DNA of 64,000 nt from Scleromitrula shiraiana (GCA_028455995.1 JABELC010000010.1:930001-994000); one strand, 5' to 3'. Counted from the first letter of the stretch, positions 11,887 through 24,744 are shown. Notes: generated by a model not told the origin, from the letters alone. Numbers and translations are program-made.

Positions 11887-13226
11887 CTAAAATCCTAACC
11901 CACTCACATCCACACTCGTAGGCACCCCCCTCATCATCTCCGCCATCACCTTCCCCGTCCCCAAACTCATACTAATACCCCAAGGCCCATGTCCCGCGGC
12001 AATCCACACGCCGCCATCCCCATCACCCCTCGTACCTAAACCACCCAACTCCCGATCTGGAATCCTGGCCAAAATCGGCGTCCCTCTATCCGTAACCGGT
12101 CGGAAACACAATGCCTTTCTCACAACATCTAATTCCACCCCTTCATCAATCTTCAGCATTTTCCTCGTCGTATCCTCTAGTTTCTTCATCGATTCTTCTT
12201 GGATCTGAGCTTCGGTGCTTAGTTTGGGTAGGGGTATGGTGTATGAATTTAGTCCCGCAACATATATCTCGCCTCCCGATCTCGAAAATATCTCAGGTGA
12301 ATACCCCGCATTGCCATTTTCACCGTCCTCACTAGTAAATACCTGATGACACCCTCCATGCTCATCACTCTCATTCCAATACTCCGGTACACGAACGACC
12401 AATGAATGACCCGCTAAACTCGAAACGGGAATTTGTAAACTGGAGTTCGGGAATAGGGTGCGGAATACAGAGGGGGACCATGCTCCTGCGGCGATTAGAA
12501 GCTTGGTGCAGGGGATGTCGGATTCGATGTTCGTGGCTGTATTCAGGATACGGATGCTGGATAGTTCGTCGTGGAGATCACGGTGGAGGGATAGGGCGAG
12601 GGAGGGTTGGTGGAGTTGGACGCCTCGGGAAAGGAGGGTGGTGAGGAGGTGTTGACATAGTCTTAGGGGGTCACTTGATTCTCGGTTGTTTATTAATATG
12701 GATGTAGATAATCGCAGAGAATAGAATAAAGATTCCATCATACGCACACTTGAGCCGTAGTCCCCTCTTCACTAATCAACTCCACATGATCCCCCTCAAT
12801 TCTCCTCAACCACCTTACTTCAAGTCCATCAACATCTACCTTCCCATCCCCACCACCCGCACTCTCAGCCCTACTACTCCCACTCCTCAACCACTCATCA
12901 CCCCTCTCCCCCTTCCCCTCCCCATCCTTCCCCCGTACATTATACCCAAAACTCTTACTCACCCTATACCCCCACTTTTTTTCACCCCCCTCCTCGCGCG
13001 CTACCCGTCTATGCTCATCGAAACTCAACTTACCCAGTTCAGATACAGCGGGGGCAAACCAATCGCGTGCTAGGAAACCGCCGCCGAATCCGGAGGCGCA
13101 GGAGAAGAGCACGGGGGATGGCTCGATGAGATGGATGGTTGAGGGGGTTTGGGAGAGCGAGAGGTAGTAGGCTGTGCTTAGGCCCATTAGGCCGGTGCCG
13201 AGGATGACGGTGGAAGATGAGGACAT
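11887..13226 (-). CDS. FAD-dependent oxidoreductase, D-amino-acid oxidase (DAO) family
   Basis: Two exons on the minus strand: 13226-12748 and 12673-11887 (421 aa). The N-terminus STVILGTGLMGLSTAYYLS contains the GxGxxG dinucleotide-binding loop, and an acidic residue ends the second strand (LIEPS). SGFGGGFLARDW is the usual Gly-rich segment after it. The C-terminus has the DAO-type pattern RPVTDRGTPILARIP and WIAAGHGPWGISMSLGTGK, which closes over the FAD. Members oxidise amines or amino acids to imines with release of hydrogen peroxide; the substrate is unknown. The intron uses donor GTGCGT and the less usual acceptor AAG, the only pair that restores the frame, so this junction is less certain. 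Exon 1 has a low-complexity insert rich in Gly, Glu and Lys. It is divergent from the dehydrogenase at 13739. Confidence 0.82.
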
Positions 13227-13738
13227 GGTGGATATTGATGGGAAGATGTGTTTGTTGTTTAAATATATAGATCTGGTAGTAGTATCTATATATAATACTC
13301 ACTTCACTAATTTATTTACTTTATAGTATGATATGGGGATGGCTTCACGCCCTCCGATATGTTGACATGACGTAATGTAATTGAGTGGATTTAATGCGGC
13401 TTCGAATATCTACAACGTGAACTGGAAAGTATTAGCTAAAATATAAATAGAGTCAAGGTTGAAGATAGAGAAGAGATAAGTCATATTGCTATCCTCACTC
13501 AATGTAAAATCTAATATAGCTCACCAAAAAGGTAACCGTTGATATCCATCAATATCCAGATATAAATGGGACAATCCCAAATTGAAATCATAAATGCCCC
13601 ACATCAAACCCATTAAACCCATCATCCACATTATCTCACCTCACTATAAACCTTTCAATTCCTCTTCAAATAACAAATCTTACTTACAACAAGAAACCCC
13701 CGCTCTATACAATTCAAGTATCACATACACATACATAA
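13227..13738. other. Divergent promoter region
   Basis: This 512 bp lies between the start codons of the FAD oxidoreductase (leftward) and the SDR (rightward). The end nearest 13739 is rich in A and C, as is common in fungal leaders. No gene is seen. Confidence 0.55.
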
Positions 13739-14948
13739 ATGGCCACCACAAAAACCATAATCCTCACGGGCGCAAGCCGCGGTATCGGTCTAGCGATTGC
13801 CCAGAAACTTCTCAGGGAAAAACACAATGTGGTACTAGTAGCTAGGACGGCGGGGCCAATGGAGGAGTTGAAGAAGAAGTATCCGGATCAGGTGGAGGTT
13901 GTGGTGGGGGATTTGAGTGATTTTAAGGTGGGTTGATGGGAGGGGTTATGTTTCCTGTGGTTGGATTTGGGTGGTTGTGGTTATGAAATATATGGGAGTT
14001 GGGAAGATGTGTATTTTCCTCTAGTGGGGATTTTAACTTATAGAGCAAGTTGCTCTGAGAGATTGGGTGCTGAAGGCTTGGGGGTTTCGTTGATAGGGCT
14101 TCTTGAATTGGATGTTGTGGTTCACGTGTGTCTTCCCATCGACCGACCACCATTTTCTCTCTCCTATTTACTTCATTCACATGTCATGTTTGTAATCTAA
14201 CGATATCCAAAATACAGATAGGACCGCAAACAGTCCAAACCACCATCCAGCGCTTCTCCAAACTTGACGGACTTATCGTAAACCATGGTACTTTGACCCC
14301 TGTAAAACGAATTGCAGACAGCACACCCGATGAATGGCGAACCCTATACGACATCAATTTCTTCAGCGCCCTAGCATTCGTACGTCCCATCCCCATCCCC
14401 CCCCATCATCTCCGTCACCTCACTAATCAATATCCCCAGATAACCCCCTCCCTCCCCCACCTCCGCACCACCCACGGCACCATCCTCCTTACCTCCTCCG
14501 GCGCCGCCCTCTCCTCCTACTCCACCTGGGGTCCCTACGGCTCCTCCAAAGCCGCTCTCAACCACCTCGCGCAAACGCTCTCCGTCGAAGAACCGCTCAT
14601 CACCAGTCTAGCCATCCGGCCCGGCGTAGTAGATACGGAGATGCAGAGGGAGATAAGAGGGTATTCGGCCCAGGGGGTTATGGATGCTAAGGATGCGGAG
14701 AAGTTTGTGGGGTTGTGGGAAGGGGGGAAGTTGTTGAGGCCGGAGATGCCGGGGGGTGTGATGGCCGGGGTGGTGGTTGATGGGGAGATTGGGGAGAGGG
14801 GGTTGAGTGGGAGGTTTTTGAGGTGAGTTTTTTTTTCTTTTCGTTTTTCTGGTGGTGGTTTTTGCGGTTTGAAGATGATGGATGAGTGAAGGCTAACAAA
14901 GAGGATTTTAGTTGGGACGATAAATTATTGGAGAAGTATCGGGATTAA
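13739..14948 (+). CDS. Short-chain dehydrogenase, yeast YIR035C/IRC24-like
   Basis: Four exons: 13739-13927, 14218-14379, 14440-14822, 14912-14948 (256 aa). The N-terminus KTIILTGASRGIGLAIAQKL has the TGxxxGIG cofactor loop. NHGT corresponds to the NAG motif, LLTSSGAALSS holds the catalytic Ser, and YGSSKAALNHL holds the YxxxK pair. The C-terminus, reached only through the last small exon, reads SGRFLSWDDKLLEKYRD, the characteristic tail of the YIR035C/sepiapterin-reductase-like group that reduces carbonyl compounds with NADPH. The first intron is about 290 bp, long for this genome. If the last intron is retained the frame stops seven bases later, so the spliced form is clearly the better fit. 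Physiological substrate unknown. Confidence 0.9.
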
Positions 14949-15647
14949 ATGAATGATTTGAATATCACGTAGACCTGGCAAGGAATACAAAATCAGAATA
15001 GAAAACATGAAATAGAATTTTGTTAAGAATCTAATAAAAAGATATCACCCCTTAGGCTGTCTCACTTCGTTCACGTTCACTTCGAATGAAGCGCTAGCCA
15101 ACCAATACAACAATCCTTTATTCTCGCACCAAAAACTTTTGTTGCACATCTGAACAATCAATTGTTCGTGATTCAATTGAACCTTAGTCTCTTACACCCC
15201 ATTACATGCATGCGACGATGCAAATACACCCCCTTTTATCCATTTTATCCACCACCCCAACCACATTCAATCCCCAACAAGATAGATAGATACCACATCA
15301 AACTGCTAAAATGGGAAATCATGAATCAAATCCATTGAAATGAAACGGAACAAAATGAATGGAACAAAATTTATGAGATTTACATTTACATCTAGTCAGC
15401 CCGCCGGGTATCATGCAAAAAACGGTACCTTCTTTCTTCCAAGTTTTTTTTTCTTTTCTTTTCTTCTCGTTCGATTCTTTTGCTCTTCCCCTGTGCTTTA
15501 CTCATCCATCTATCAATCGATTAACTCATGCCTAATTGCTTCTTCTTCTTCTTCATATACTCTCTCAACCCACTCGGTTCCAACATACACTAGTTGGGCT
15601 TAATTTAATGTCCAGTTTCGCAGCCGTAGGGTCTATTTGAATGTACT
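14949..15647. other. Convergent spacer, no gene seen
   Basis: About 700 bp between two converging genes, with T-rich and CTT-rich runs near 15440-15560. No supported gene. Confidence 0.6.
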
Positions 15648-17496
15648 TTATGTAGATGGTGGTTTAGGACTACTATTTGCACTTCCACTTCGTTTCATCA
15701 GACCAGCAAAGAAAGACGCCAGCGCTTCATTTTCACCCTTACCATCCGCAGAAACCGGTACTCCGGGTGTGGTTGGTTCTGGTGTAGAATATGCTTGTCG
15801 ATCCTATATTTTATTAAAAATGATCACATCCAGTTAACGGTAGAGAATCATACCTTTAATCTCTGTAACATATCATCGGCATCGACTTGGATACCTCCCA
15901 TATTAAATTGCACGGGACCAATATGTTCGTTAACCCTCCCCTCATCAGATAACCTCTGATCCTCAGATGACCCAAAGTCATCCGAAACTTTCCTTCCGTT
16001 AACCAAGCGGCTGCTATCCACATTCGACACATCCGCACCACGACTAATCGTCTCCAAAACCGCGACTTGAGATGCCAAGAAACTTTGAGCATCGAGATTA
16101 GAAACTTCGAGTTTGAGGCCGAGAGTTTCGGCAGAGGTAGCTTGTAGAGCATCTAGACTAGGATCTCGAATTACTTCTTCGTATGCGGCTACTGCACCAC
16201 CTGATATGGCATCAGGTGATTCGTGATCCTCAGATGTGCCTGTGGCACCATCACCGTTGGACATGTGTCCCTCCCCTTCTTGTATATCGAGTGACCAGCC
16301 CTTATTTACTCCTTCAACATCAAATCCTTCGCGAAGTACGCGAATTTTACCCCATGAATCCCAATTAGGCGGGACAACTACCTTGTCTCGATCGATGATA
16401 TTATGTCTGATAGGTTGCCTTTTGAGGAGAGAATGTATGCCGAGGGAAGAGTGTATGAGGCCTTGTAATGGGCTTGTAACGCCTGGTGTTGTGTATATGA
16501 GAGATGCACCATCTGAAATTGTCAGTAGGTATCAGAATTTACAGACGAGAGCACACATACGCTTTAGTAAAATAGTCCTTAATGACTGTAGGACGAAATC
16601 AAATTCATCCTCACGCCAGGACCGCTCCTTCTCCATCGTTTCGATTTGGTCGGCCTGGATACCTGTCAGTAGAGCTCACATCGTATGCTCGCATGCCAAG
16701 AAGGAAACCTACGTTTTGACAAACCACACATAGCGGTAACCCCAGCGCTGCTTCCCATTCACCAGGTCCTAAAGGTAGACTAACATCTCCTTCTGTGACA
16801 GAACTTCCCCCGCCACTATCCAGACTACTCCCCCCACGCCCTCTGTCCCTCCAACTAATCATGACCTCCTCCATTTTTTCCTTGCAATCCTCATCCAAAG
16901 AAGTAAGAAGAGGTCGTAAGAGACATATCCAGTCTCTTAGCTTTCGCAGCCAGAACCATGGTTGCGACCAGTCAAGTAGTATTACAATAAGTGTATTTGG
17001 GATTGTTTGTGGTGTGAGGAGTGGTTGCATTAGAGGGGTAAAGGAGGGTGAAGGGTCCGCAAGGAGATAAAGGGACAATCGAGCCAGGATATCTAGAGAT
17101 AGTCAGTTAGAATTACTTCCAAATAGTTCACCTCCGGTGGTTAAACCCACCTTCATGATCCGCGTCCAAAACATCCTGATAGGTATAACCCAAAGCAAAG
17201 TTATTCGCAACAGGAGGTTGTTTACTACTCTGCCTATCCTGCGATTTCCTCGTTTCATCCGCCGACAAAGCTTCCAGGAATTCTCTCTGCGAGTCTGTGG
17301 TCCCTCCTACTTCATATCAGCATCCCCACTCCTAGCTCTAGATCGAAGATATTGTACCTAACACCAGTATATTCTTCTCCGGTAATCGTTTCCCACTAGC
17401 CACTCCATCCAACATGGATGACCACATGTCCTTCTTGTCCTCATCATCCGTTGGTGTTGAGCCTTGTGTGTATATGGACGCTCGTTTGTTTGCCAT
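15648..17496 (-). CDS. Cytoplasmic dynein light intermediate chain
   Basis: Six exons: 17496-17358, 17306-17151, 17092-16713, 16654-16561, 16512-15854, 15803-15648 (527 aa), all with GT-AG introns that keep the frame. The N-terminal GTPase-like fold has a degenerate P-loop (LVLGGTTDSQREFLEAL), as in fungal light intermediate chains. LGYTYQDVLDADHEDILARL follows, then IVILLDWSQPWFWLRKLRDW, VVCQNADQIE, LRTILLKHGASLIYTT and VPPNWDSWGKIRVLREGFD. The C-terminal part is disordered with a terminal conserved block, GENEALASFFAGLMKR, where adaptor proteins bind in this family. The subunit sits on the dynein heavy chain and links minus-end transport to cargo and to nuclear and endosome movement in hyphae. 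It shares a 406 bp divergent promoter with the Ist3-like gene. Confidence 0.95.
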
Positions 17497-17902
17497 GCTC
17501 GCTGTGTTCCCGAAGGTTTATTTACGAACTCCTATATTGCACCCGTAACCATGGACTCTCGAATAAAACCCGTCAAAGCCTGGAATATGTCGTTATTACT
17601 CGAATTTCGACTTTAGGATCCTTTAATCGTCATCTATGAGTGAAGATATGTGGTTTCCGTAATTGTCGATCGCATTCGTTGATCTAAAGTTCTTAAATTG
17701 GGAGCTTCATAAAGTTGTGAACGCGAATCAATGCAGACAACACGCGAGGCAGGGGCTAATTTTTTTGGTAGCCTTGCAAGTTTCTAAAATTATAGCTGTA
17801 GCAAACCTAAATAGTCTATCGGATAATCTACGAAGATTGGATTAACAGCCTCGTCTGTTTCTTCTTCCGCCTCATCATTATTCCTTCTACAACAACATAA
17901 AA
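17497..17902. promoter_or_regulatory. Bidirectional promoter region (dynein LIC / Ist3-like)
   Basis: The two start codons lie back to back 406 bp apart. No other open frame in the space is protein-like, so both promoters must fit here. No specific factor site is recognised. Confidence 0.5.
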
Positions 17903-18778
17903 ATGAATACCGTTCGACAGATTCAAGAGCTGAACAAGCGCGAGCTCGAGGAAGGAATGTAAGTCTTTTATTTAATTATCTTGATTCTATATAATTCGGA
18001 CCAAATGACTGATTGAACTCCCAGCGCGCCCTCTGCTTCCTGGCATACAGATTACCGCGACACAGCCTATATCTACATTGGAGGCTTACCATTCGAACTA
18101 TCCGAAGGAGACGTTCTAACAATATTCTCCCAATACGGCGAACCCACATACATAAACCTAGTGCGAGACAAGGAAACCGGAAAGTCGAAAGGCTTTGCTT
18201 TTCTGAAATATGAAGATCAACGGAGTACGGATCTGGCAGTTGATAATTTGGGAGGTGCTGCGATTGCGGGGAGGACATTGAGAGTAGATCACACGAGATA
18301 TAAGAGGAAGGAAGGGGAGGCGGATACAGGGACAGATTTGACGGCGGAGTTGGAGGCGGAGGGGAAGACGGATGGGGATGGAGAGGAGAGGAGGAAGAGG
18401 AGAAGGAGAAGTGTAAGTGAGAGTGAGAGTGAGGAGGAGAGACCGATGTTGGAAGAGGAGAAGCAATTAGCATTGCTTATTAGAGATCATGATGAGGATG
18501 ATCCGATGAAGGCATTTTTGATCGAAGAGAAGAGGGAGGAGGTTGCGAGAGCTTTGGCTAGGGTCAAGGGAGGAGGGAAGTCGGAGAGGGAGAAGAGTAG
18601 GAAACATAGACATCATCATAGATCGCGGCGGGATAGGGATGGAGATCATGATAGTCGTCGTTCTAGTCACAGAAGTCATGGTCACGATAGAGAAAGAGAA
18701 AGGGATCGAGATCGCGAGAGTCGTAAAAGGTCACCGGAAGATGATCGTAGAAGGGAGAGACGGAGAAGATATTCATAG
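17903..18778 (+). CDS. Ist3/RBMX2-like U2 snRNP-associated RRM protein
   Basis: Two exons: 17903-17958 and 18025-18778 (269 aa). The N-terminus MNTVRQIQELNKRELE leads into SWHTDYRDTAYIYIGGLPFELSEGD, the exact style of Ist3/Snu17. The single RRM (about residues 33-110) has RNP2 IYIGGL and RNP1 KGFAFLKY, followed by the family extension RTLRVDHTRYKRK. The C-terminus is a long charged tail ending in RS/RD/RE dipeptides and basic runs typical of splicing factors. In yeast, Ist3 joins Bud13 and Pml1 in the RES complex, which helps retain unspliced pre-mRNA and activates the spliceosome. The yeast protein is shorter; the long RS tail is usual in filamentous fungi and animals. Confidence 0.93.
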
Positions 18779-18963
18779 ATGTGGAAGATTCTTAGGTATA
18801 ATATGATATTGAAACTATATGGTCTGATATGGCCCGTATCCAGAAGGGTGAGGTGTTTCAGGGGTTTAATGCATATAATATGATAGCGAACTCCTTAACT
18901 CCATAATGGTATCCTCTGACGCCATGCCTTGCAAAAATTTGTGAATCGAAACAAAAAATGCAT

Positions 18964-20346
18964 CTAATCCATGTTGAGATACTTCTTCCAGCCATCTCTG
19001 AAACATTTACGTTTACCGTCTTCACCCTCAGCAACAATGAATCTTTCCCATCGACCTTCAACACCGGCACCGAGAACAATCAAGCTTGAATCACTTGTCC
19101 ATCCTATGATCCCTTTAGGTGGCTTAGGTCCAAAATCGCCAGCTGTTGAGGGGTTAGAGGTAGCGGAAGTAGTTTCATTACCAATATCAAAGGTTGCCGA
19201 CGTAAATGAGTAAGTATCAGAGAATGCTCGTGGTAGTAATGGTATCCGACCTAGAACTCCCCATTTCTGGCTAGGATCGCCCTCAGATATCGTCGGGCTA
19301 AGACCTCCTCCACCCAAAGATGTCAGTCTTTGATGACCAACCTCTGACTCCGATCGAGGAGGTTTAGAAGGATGTGGTATATCAAAGATATGGAGTGTAG
19401 ATTTATCCGAAGTTACAGCCAAAAGTTGGCCTGAAGGAGATATCCCTATGGAGAAAATATCGGCTGAATCGAGTCCACGTCTAAGTTCTGCTATTTTTGC
19501 ACAATTGCTTGTTGAATATACCCGGATCAATGTACCCTAATCCTTTTAGCTTATGTAGACATTATGGCGGTTAATGAAAACTTACTTTTGTGCTCGCAGA
19601 AGCTAAGACTTCTCCGTCACGACTGACATCTATAGCTCGCAGGGGTGATGTATGGGCTGGTATGATTGTAACATTACCGGTTTTCAGTTCAACCACCTGC
19701 ACGTGTCCTGGTGATCTACCGGGGAAGACGACAGTCTTGGAACTCAGGCAACATAAACCATAAGGATTATTTGTGGTTTCAAAGTTACCCCAAAGTTTGG
19801 GTTGACTCGCGAAATGGTAAACTTGAATAGAATTCAGAAGCGCAATCGCTATATGAGCCCGTGTGATTCGAACACCTCTAACTGTTGTAAGGGCCGTTAT
19901 CTGAGCAGCAATTCTCTGTTTTGAATCATCCCAAACGACTACCTACAGAAACATCAGCTTTTGTAATGAAATTGAGAACTTGGAATCAATCTGCTTACCC
20001 TGTTCTGAGCATACTTGGGTTGTTTGCCCCCACCAACTAAAGCAATAAAGTTGGTTCTCCCAAGCATCTCTGCGGCACCAATTCCGGCATTGAAATCTAT
20101 CTATTTCAGCGTTTGCTATAGACTCGATATTATAGTTCGGACATACCTCTGGTACCTCTGATTTGGATTGGATCTGAATTGTATACTTTAATGGTATTTA
20201 GATTTGAACCATATTCAAGAGTACCATTTGAACTTACTACGAAATCCTGTATCAAGTCCAATAGCGAAACAATCAGCGCTCTCGTTGAAGGAGGCTGATA
20301 AGGCTGCAGGATTCCTTGAGCTCTCTATCGCTGGTCTGGTATTCAT
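18964..20346 (-). CDS. HSV2: Hsv2-type PROPPIN (WD40 phosphoinositide-binding protein)
   Basis: Five exons: 20346-20238, 20185-20147, 20096-19999, 19942-19586, 19536-18964 (391 aa). Exon 2 is only 39 bp. The protein is a seven-bladed propeller of the Atg18/Hsv2/WIPI family: SASFNESADCFAIGLDTGFR, then DFNAGIGAAEMLGRTNFIALVGGG, VVVWDD and SPLRAIDVSRDGEVLASASTKGTLIRVY. The lipid-binding site appears as ELRRG (LRRG in place of the more usual FRRG), as in the WIPI3/WIPI4 side of the family. These proteins bind PI3P and PI(3,5)P2 on endosomes, vacuoles and phagophores, and Hsv2 contributes to micronucleophagy. The length is close to yeast Hsv2. The LRRG variant and the short N-terminus argue for Hsv2 rather than Atg18 or Atg21. 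Confidence 0.9.
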
Positions 20347-21456
20347 TTTCGATAACCAAGAAACCCCTCAGTAATTAATTCCACCTTTTACTGTATAAGG
20401 AAACAATTGAAAAACAAATCATGAAATCCTCATGATTTATGTGGTATTTGAATATCGATATAGGAATACTCAAACAAATAATAATTTATGTTAATTATTA
20501 TTATTTAAGTAGTTGTAAATGTAAATGTAGATGTAAATGTAAATATTTAATTGTTCCAAATGATCTTGCCATGAGTGATTGATTGATTGAAAGTATCTAA
20601 TTGAATGGGATGGAAGCTAACAGCTAGGGCCTGCTAGGGTGATAGGTTATCAGGATCAGGGCTATCAATAATAATTAATGCATCTGCCCCATAAGATACC
20701 GTTTATCTTCCAAGGAGATTGACGGAGATTGACCTGACCTGACCGGACCGGCTGCGACTACAGCACCATAGAGTAACCAGTACAAACATACAAACTAAAA
20801 TCATCCAAACTTCACCTATTATAAAACTCTAATAATAATTTTAATAAACACATGGGCAACATTTGAGAATGAACAACTCATAGTCATGTGTTTTAACAAA
20901 TATAAATATATGTTGATAATATTAATATGGAAGTGAATTATATATTCTATAATTCTTTTTTAAATGAACAATGATAAAATAGATGAAAAAATAAAAATAA
21001 AAAATAAAAAAATAAATAAAAACATTCAAATCTCTCAAATCTCAACAAACCATCTACTAGATATTATTACTCGTATTTCGAAAGAAAACCCCAAGAAAAT
21101 ACAATTATCTCAGCCTCGCACAAGCCAATCACCCACACAGTCTAAATTAGGTAAAGTTTGATATGCGGACCCATAAGTGTACTATTTCGTTAAATAATTC
21201 CCCTGACTTGAAGAAGCAACGACTTTGAAGTTCCAAGTGTTCGACCGATAGTTTATTTAGTTCACGACCTACGAAAAGTAAAGTAAACTCAACCTTTACG
21301 ATTTCAACTTCAATAATAGAGGAGAAGAAATACACCCTGATATCTTTTTTTCCTATCAACACTACCATTTCTTGTCACTTTTCAATCATACATCTACTTT
21401 TTACTTTAATTTGTCAATCCCTTGCGCGGCTTGAGCCTCGTAAATAATAAAAAATC
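20347..21456. other. Divergent promoter region, AT-rich, no gene seen
   Basis: This 1.1 kb between the Hsv2 and septin start codons contains AAATGTA-type repeats near 20515-20550 and A-rich runs near 20980-21020. No gene is supported. Confidence 0.55.
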
Positions 21457-23031
21457 ATGTCGTCTCCATTGAATGCCGTACGTTCATCTCCATCCATCCC
21501 CATCAACAACTTCCTCAATTCTACTTCCAATCCCCAATTTTCTGACCACAACTACCCCAACAGTTCTCATCTGGGGTTTGATTATCTACATCTCGAAGTT
21601 TTGATCAATACTGACTTCAGATTTTCCGCAGTTAAAGATGCGAAGAAAGAAGAATGTTAAGAAGGGCATTCAGTTTTGCTTGATGGTTTGTGGAGCATCG
21701 GGAACAGGTACGACGACAGATACCAGAGTGGAGAAAATATTGCGCAGTAATTGACTGGAGAATTCAGGTCGAACCACTTTCGTAAACACACTATGCGGCA
21801 AAAAGGTCCTCGCAGGCAAAGAAGCTGACGATGCGTCGAACGCTCACCTTGAGGAAGGAGTCAAGATTAAGCCAATCACAGTTGGTGAGGATACGAAATC
21901 TATAATTATACGCATTTCACAGATCGACTAATTTTAATTACAGAGCTAGAATTGGACGAAGAGGGAACTCGTATCTCGCTCACAATTGTTGATACACCAG
22001 GTTTCGGAGATCAAATCGATAACGAGGCAAGGTAGGGAGGCAAAATTGTCTTTTGGAACCTCACAAACTAATTGATTACAAGCTTCGGAGAAATTGTTGG
22101 TTATCTCGAACGACAATATGATGATATTCTCGCAGAAGAATCTCGTATTAAGCGTAATCCCCGTTTCCGCGACAATCGTGTCCACGCTTTACTCTACTTT
22201 ATCACCCCAACCGGCCACGGGTATGTACTCACTACTTCTCACGCAATCACTAGCCTAACATGTTTGGTAGTCTCCGCGAGTTAGATATCGAGCTTATGAA
22301 GCGCCTCTCACCCCGAGTTAATGTTATTCCAGTCATCGGCAAGGCAGATTCCTTGACCCCTGCAGAGTTGGCAGAGTCAAAGAAGCTCGTGATGGAGGAT
22401 ATTGAGCATTACAGAATTCCCGTCTATAACTTCCCTTACGATATCGAGGAGGATGACGAAGATACGGTGGAGGAGAATGCCGAGCTTCGTGGCTTGATGC
22501 CATTCGCTATCGTAGGATCTGAGGATATTGTTGAAATTGGTGGCCGTAAAGTTCGTGCAAGGCAATACCCATGGGGTGTTGTAGAAGTCGATAACCCAAG
22601 ACATTCCGACTTCCTTGCCATCAGAAGTGCTCTCTTACACAGCCATTTGGCAGATTTGAAGGAAATCACTCATGATTTCTTGTATGAAAACTACCGTACC
22701 GAGAAGCTTAGCAAGAGTGTTGAGGGTGGTAGCTCTGGGTATGTTTTCCTCGTTTCTAATGTCTATTTGATAAACCTAACAAATTTGCAGTGATGCTTCG
22801 ATGAACCCTGAAGACTTGGCTTCACAGTCTGTCCGTCTTAAGGAAGAGCAACTCCGTCGTGAGGAGGAGAAGCTTAGAGAGATCGAAATCAAGGTTCAAC
22901 GAGAAATCGAGGCCAAGAGACAAGAGTTGTTGGCTCGTGAGAGTCAATTGAAGGAGATTGAAGCTAGAATGCAACGCGAGCAAAGTGCTCACCTTGAAGC
23001 AACTAACGGAACAGCAGAGGCTGAAGCTTAA
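21457..23031 (+). CDS. Septin, Cdc12 group
   Basis: Seven exons: 21457-21477, 21632-21707, 21768-21884, 21944-22031, 22083-22220, 22271-22738, 22791-23031 (382 aa). The first coding exon encodes just MSSPLNA. A polybasic stretch (KMRRKKNVKKG) precedes the G domain and would bind phosphoinositides. G1 is GASGTGRTT, G3 is DTPGFGD and G4 is GKADSLTP. The septin-unique element follows G4, and the C-terminal 90 residues form a coiled coil rich in Glu, Arg and Lys (KEEQLRREEEKLREIEIKV). Length and coiled coil fit the Cdc12/AspC group, a core subunit of the heteropolymeric filament at septa and emerging tips. Exon 5 uses an ACAAG acceptor. The donor of intron 1 (GTACGT) is good. Confidence 0.95.
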
Positions 23032-23698
23032 TGGCGATGACGTGCAGAGGCGATGTTTTTATGTGTGGATGATTCGATGCTTAGAGGCAATGGAGAGGCC
23101 TGTCGATTGCTACATATGCTTTCGTTCGGATATCTGGTGCTGGGGATTTCTTGAGCTGGGGATTTCTTTATGCAGGTCGTTGACGGCGCTGCGTTCATTC
23201 TGGCTCTTTAAAAGCTAATTACGTATTTTCTTATGGACTTCTAATGTGCAGTTAAATCAATATTTCTTTCTTATCAAGTTAATTATTCCTGTGATACTGT
23301 TCCTACAATGCTTTGGTGATTGGAAAATGTGAATCATAATCAATACGCTCAAGACAATTGGGACAATAAGATATAGTGCAGTTTCTCTTCTTTATTTCTT
23401 CTTTTGATACATATTAAATTATCAAGGAAATGCATTCACTCTATGTCACAACACTAAATATTCATATTCATGTCTGATTAAAGTGATTATTACCTTTGAT
23501 ATTGCACACTAACAAAGTAGGTTACATTGGATTATATTAGTATCGCATTACGTATAAGGCACACGCCGCCTAAGACCATTTTAAGTACAGCCGCTTCTTC
23601 TCCACCATAATCTAACACAACTCTACGATCAACTCGTTATCGCATCCGTCATTATCGCATTGCAGCTCAGTGACAATTTATCTGCGAGAAGCCAAAAA
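23032..23698. other. Intergenic, no gene seen
   Basis: This region holds the septin 3' region and the promoter of the Bax-inhibitor family gene. The short open frame at 22958-23218 overlaps the septin end in another frame and is not supported. Confidence 0.55.
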
Positions 23699-24744
23699 AT
23701 GTCTGCAAATACAAAATACACCCGTGCCTCTCAGCGGGACTCGTTCGAGGATACCGCGCAATACTCACAAGCCCCTCCAGCTTACGCTGAACCTTCTGCG
23801 TCCGCGGATAATGATGCTTTACTCGGAGGACCTAGAAGCAGTGAGGATAATATTCCGGATGATTTTAAGGTAAATTTTAGGTCCAGATAGATGGTAGAAG
23901 CACTCTGACATAGATGTAGTTCGGGGGTTCTGTAGCTGAGGCTACTATCGAGATTCGAATGCAGGTATGGAAAGCTATAAACCCAACATATGGAGTGCGC
24001 ATTTCTAATAATTGTTTGTAGTTTGTCCGAAAGGTTTATGCTATTCTGTGAGTATTTTCTACTCGTTCTGCTATCAAACTCATCATACTAAACATGTCGC
24101 CAGCTCCGTCCAACTTATCGCCACTGCTATTCTCAGCTCTATCTCCTTCTTCAGCGCCTCCTACAAAGAATGGATTCAAACCAACACATGGATGTTATGG
24201 GTCTCGGTATGCTCAAGAATCGCATTTCCAAGTACTATACTAATATTTATAGCTTTTTGGGGCCATCGGTTTCATGCTCTTAACATACTGGAAACGAAAA
24301 TCATATCCAACCAACCTACTATTTCTCACAGGGTTCACAGCCCTCGAAGCCTACTCTATATCTGTAATCGTATCGACCTTTGACTCCCGCATCGTCTTGC
24401 AAGCAGTCTTACTCACGGCCGGAATATTCGTCGCGCTCACACTATTCGCCTGTCAAACAAAATACGACTTTACGTCATGGATGCCCTATCTATTCGGTGG
24501 ACTATGGGCCCTAATTCTCTTTGGATTCATGGCCGCCTTCTTCCCACACAACAGCACCGTTGAGCTGGCCTACTCCGGAATTGCAGCCCTCATCTTCTCG
24601 GGATACATTCTCGTCGATACTCAACTCATTATGAGACATTATCATGTGGAGGAAGAGATTGCTGCTGCTATCAGTCTTTACCTTGACATCATTAATCTCT
24701 TCCTTGCAATTCTTCGAATCCTCAACTCCCAACAAAATAATTAG
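23699..24744 (+). CDS. Bax inhibitor-1 / Lifeguard (TMBIM) family membrane protein
   Basis: Five exons: 23699-23869, 23920-23964, 24022-24047, 24104-24206, 24253-24744 (278 aa). Exon 3 is 26 bp. The N-terminal 55 residues are soluble and rich in Ser, Pro and Tyr, including APPAYAEPS. FGGSVAEATIEIRMQFVRKVYAIL then opens the membrane domain, which has about seven hydrophobic segments; the last includes YSGIAALIFSGYILVDTQLIM followed by EEIAAAISLYLDIINLFLAIL with the conserved acidic residues. Family members sit in ER, Golgi or vacuolar membranes, affect calcium leak and modulate stress-induced cell death; the yeast relative is Bxi1/Ybh3. An in-frame ATG 39 bp upstream could add 13 residues. Confidence 0.93.
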
